This document shows, in pieces, positions 4,615-5,227 of a stretch of 5,227 nt of DNA. Where the stretch lies: positions 25,832 through 31,058 of the forward strand of contig DLFY01000208.1 of assembly GCA_002482415.1 (NCBI GenBank), given 5' to 3'. Source of the DNA: Phycisphaerales bacterium UBA7708. Its GTDB lineage: Bacteria > Planctomycetota > Phycisphaerae > Sedimentisphaerales > Anaerohalosphaeraceae. The stretch's first letter is position 1, and each line of letters starts with the position of its first letter. Both the position numbers and the translations under genes were made by a program. The notes beneath the pieces are model-generated. The model saw only the letters and a list, made by a program, of their open reading frames with translations. It searched no databases and was not told the DNA's origin.

Positions 4615-4853
4615 AATACTTCCTCTCCCTGCCGTTAAGTCAAAATTGTCGATAAAGGGGAAATTATTGTTATAAATATGAATCCTCCCCTCGCTTCCCC
4701 ATCGTCTATACCCCTTTTTTGTCTTTTGCCTTGATTACTGTACTGACAATAAATCAAGTCCTGTTATGCTGCGCTTTATAATTACACTATAGAGCTTATA
4801 ACATTATTATTAAATCAGGATGCTGTTTCCATACTCTCTTTATAAATACCATG
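4615..4853. other. AT-rich intergenic stretch
   Basis: About 240 bases without a convincing gene on either strand. The only minus-strand frames are very short (10-18 codons) apart from the upstream extension of the 4468-4614 frame. Several TATAA-like words occur on both strands, but I find no well-spaced -35/-10 pair. One 7-bp inverted repeat is present at 4730-4758. If the two minus-strand genes are separate units, the promoter of the 48-residue gene should lie here. Confidence 0.45.
4730..4758. repeat. 7-bp inverted repeat, possible operator
   Basis: CTTGATT (4730-4736) and AATCAAG (4752-4758) are perfect inverted copies separated by 15 bases. The half-site spacing of about two helical turns (centre to centre) would suit a dimeric regulator, and it lies about 115 bases upstream of the minus-strand GTG at 4614. 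No T-run follows in either direction, so it is not a terminator. It could also be chance in AT-rich DNA. Confidence 0.25.
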
Positions 4854-5227
4854 CTAATATTTTATTGGCTTTGAAGTGACAATTATTTCGTATATATCGC
4901 CCAAAACAAAATCATACTTGTCTTTGATATTTAGGCTCCCTTGATCACTTATTTCCATAAAGGCCTGTGTGATACATTCATCACGACTACTCTTATTAAG
5001 GCCCGCAGCAATGATTGTGTTATTTTCAGTGTTGCGGATGCTGTAATATCCGTTTGTCTTTGGTGGATTGAGGCAGTTTAATCCATAACGACGACAATAA
5101 TCATATGCTTGGTATCGATTATCAAAATATTCAGCAAAATCATGCCTCTCGTCAACGCTGCCACAACCCGATAAGTATATTTTTGAGACGACGTCTTGTA
5201 GATAGTGACCTTCCCCCCGAAAACAGT
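4854..5227 (-). CDS. Unrecognised protein, C-terminal part, 5' truncated by window edge
   Basis: A minus-strand frame is open from the right edge (first full codon 5225-5223) to TAG at 4856-4854, giving 123 residues. Visible features are LSGCGSVDERHDFAEYFDNR, an aromatic and Cys-containing stretch YDYCRRYGLNCLNPP, GYYSIRNTENNTIIAAGLNK, and a C-terminus ending KPIKY. The strings look like real protein, with the even polar and aromatic mix of a secreted or surface domain, and stop-free AT-rich sequence of this length supports coding. LSGC resembles a lipoprotein box, but the residues before it (GEGHYLQDVVSKIY) are not a signal peptide, so either this is internal sequence or the start has been shifted by a frameshift. 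I recognise no family. Three cysteines beyond the LSGC could form disulphides. Confidence 0.6.
   Translation of the reverse strand, partial: CFRGEGHYLQDVVSKIYLSGCGSVDERHDFAEYFDNRYQAYDYCRRYGLNCLNPPKTNGYYSIRNTENNTIIAAGLNKSSRDECITQAFMEISDQGSLNIKDKYDFVLGDIYEIIVTSKPIKY

Overview
The window is bacterial DNA with short intergenic gaps, Shine-Dalgarno (SD) sites, one sigma70-like -10 box and a rho-independent terminator. The phylum cannot be fixed from sequence alone. The secreted hydrolase remnant, the small CxxC proteins and the LOV phosphatase would suit an environmental Gram-negative such as a planctomycete-like or deltaproteobacterial lineage, but this is a guess. Three or four genes look broken or truncated, so the region appears to be decaying or rearranged.

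Left part (1-1179): the C-terminal part of an RtcB-type RNA ligase, followed closely by a complete prfH (peptide chain release factor homologue). This is the known rtcB2-prfH pair, linked to release of ribosomes stalled by decoding-centre rRNA cleavage and to re-ligation of the cut RNA.

Middle (1172-2156): a short GTG ORF overlaps the end of prfH and stops at the foot of a strongly structured element (about 1286-1420). Four stems close around one junction, and an 11-bp hairpin with a T-run follows directly. The hairpin covers the start codon of a DUF1294-family membrane gene that carries an in-frame TAG. Two intact small cysteine-rich proteins of unknown function follow (1721-1939 and 1953-2156).

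Then (2185-3201): a 229-residue secreted protein with a C-terminal membrane anchor, a short hairpin, a perfect TATAAT box, and the first ~74 residues of a secreted alpha/beta-hydrolase-like protein that ends abruptly.

Next (3259-4473): a complete LOV-PP2C protein, a blue-light sensor fused to a SpoIIE/RsbU-type phosphatase. It is followed by a very strong SD and a gene start that breaks off after 17 codons, which may be the remains of its signalling partner.

Right part (from about 4440): the DNA becomes clearly more AT-rich and coding switches to the minus strand. It holds a 48-codon GTG ORF (4468-4614), about 240 bases of AT-rich non-coding DNA, and an unrecognised reading frame entering from the right edge (4854-5227). 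The sharp change suggests a junction with acquired or rearranged DNA.
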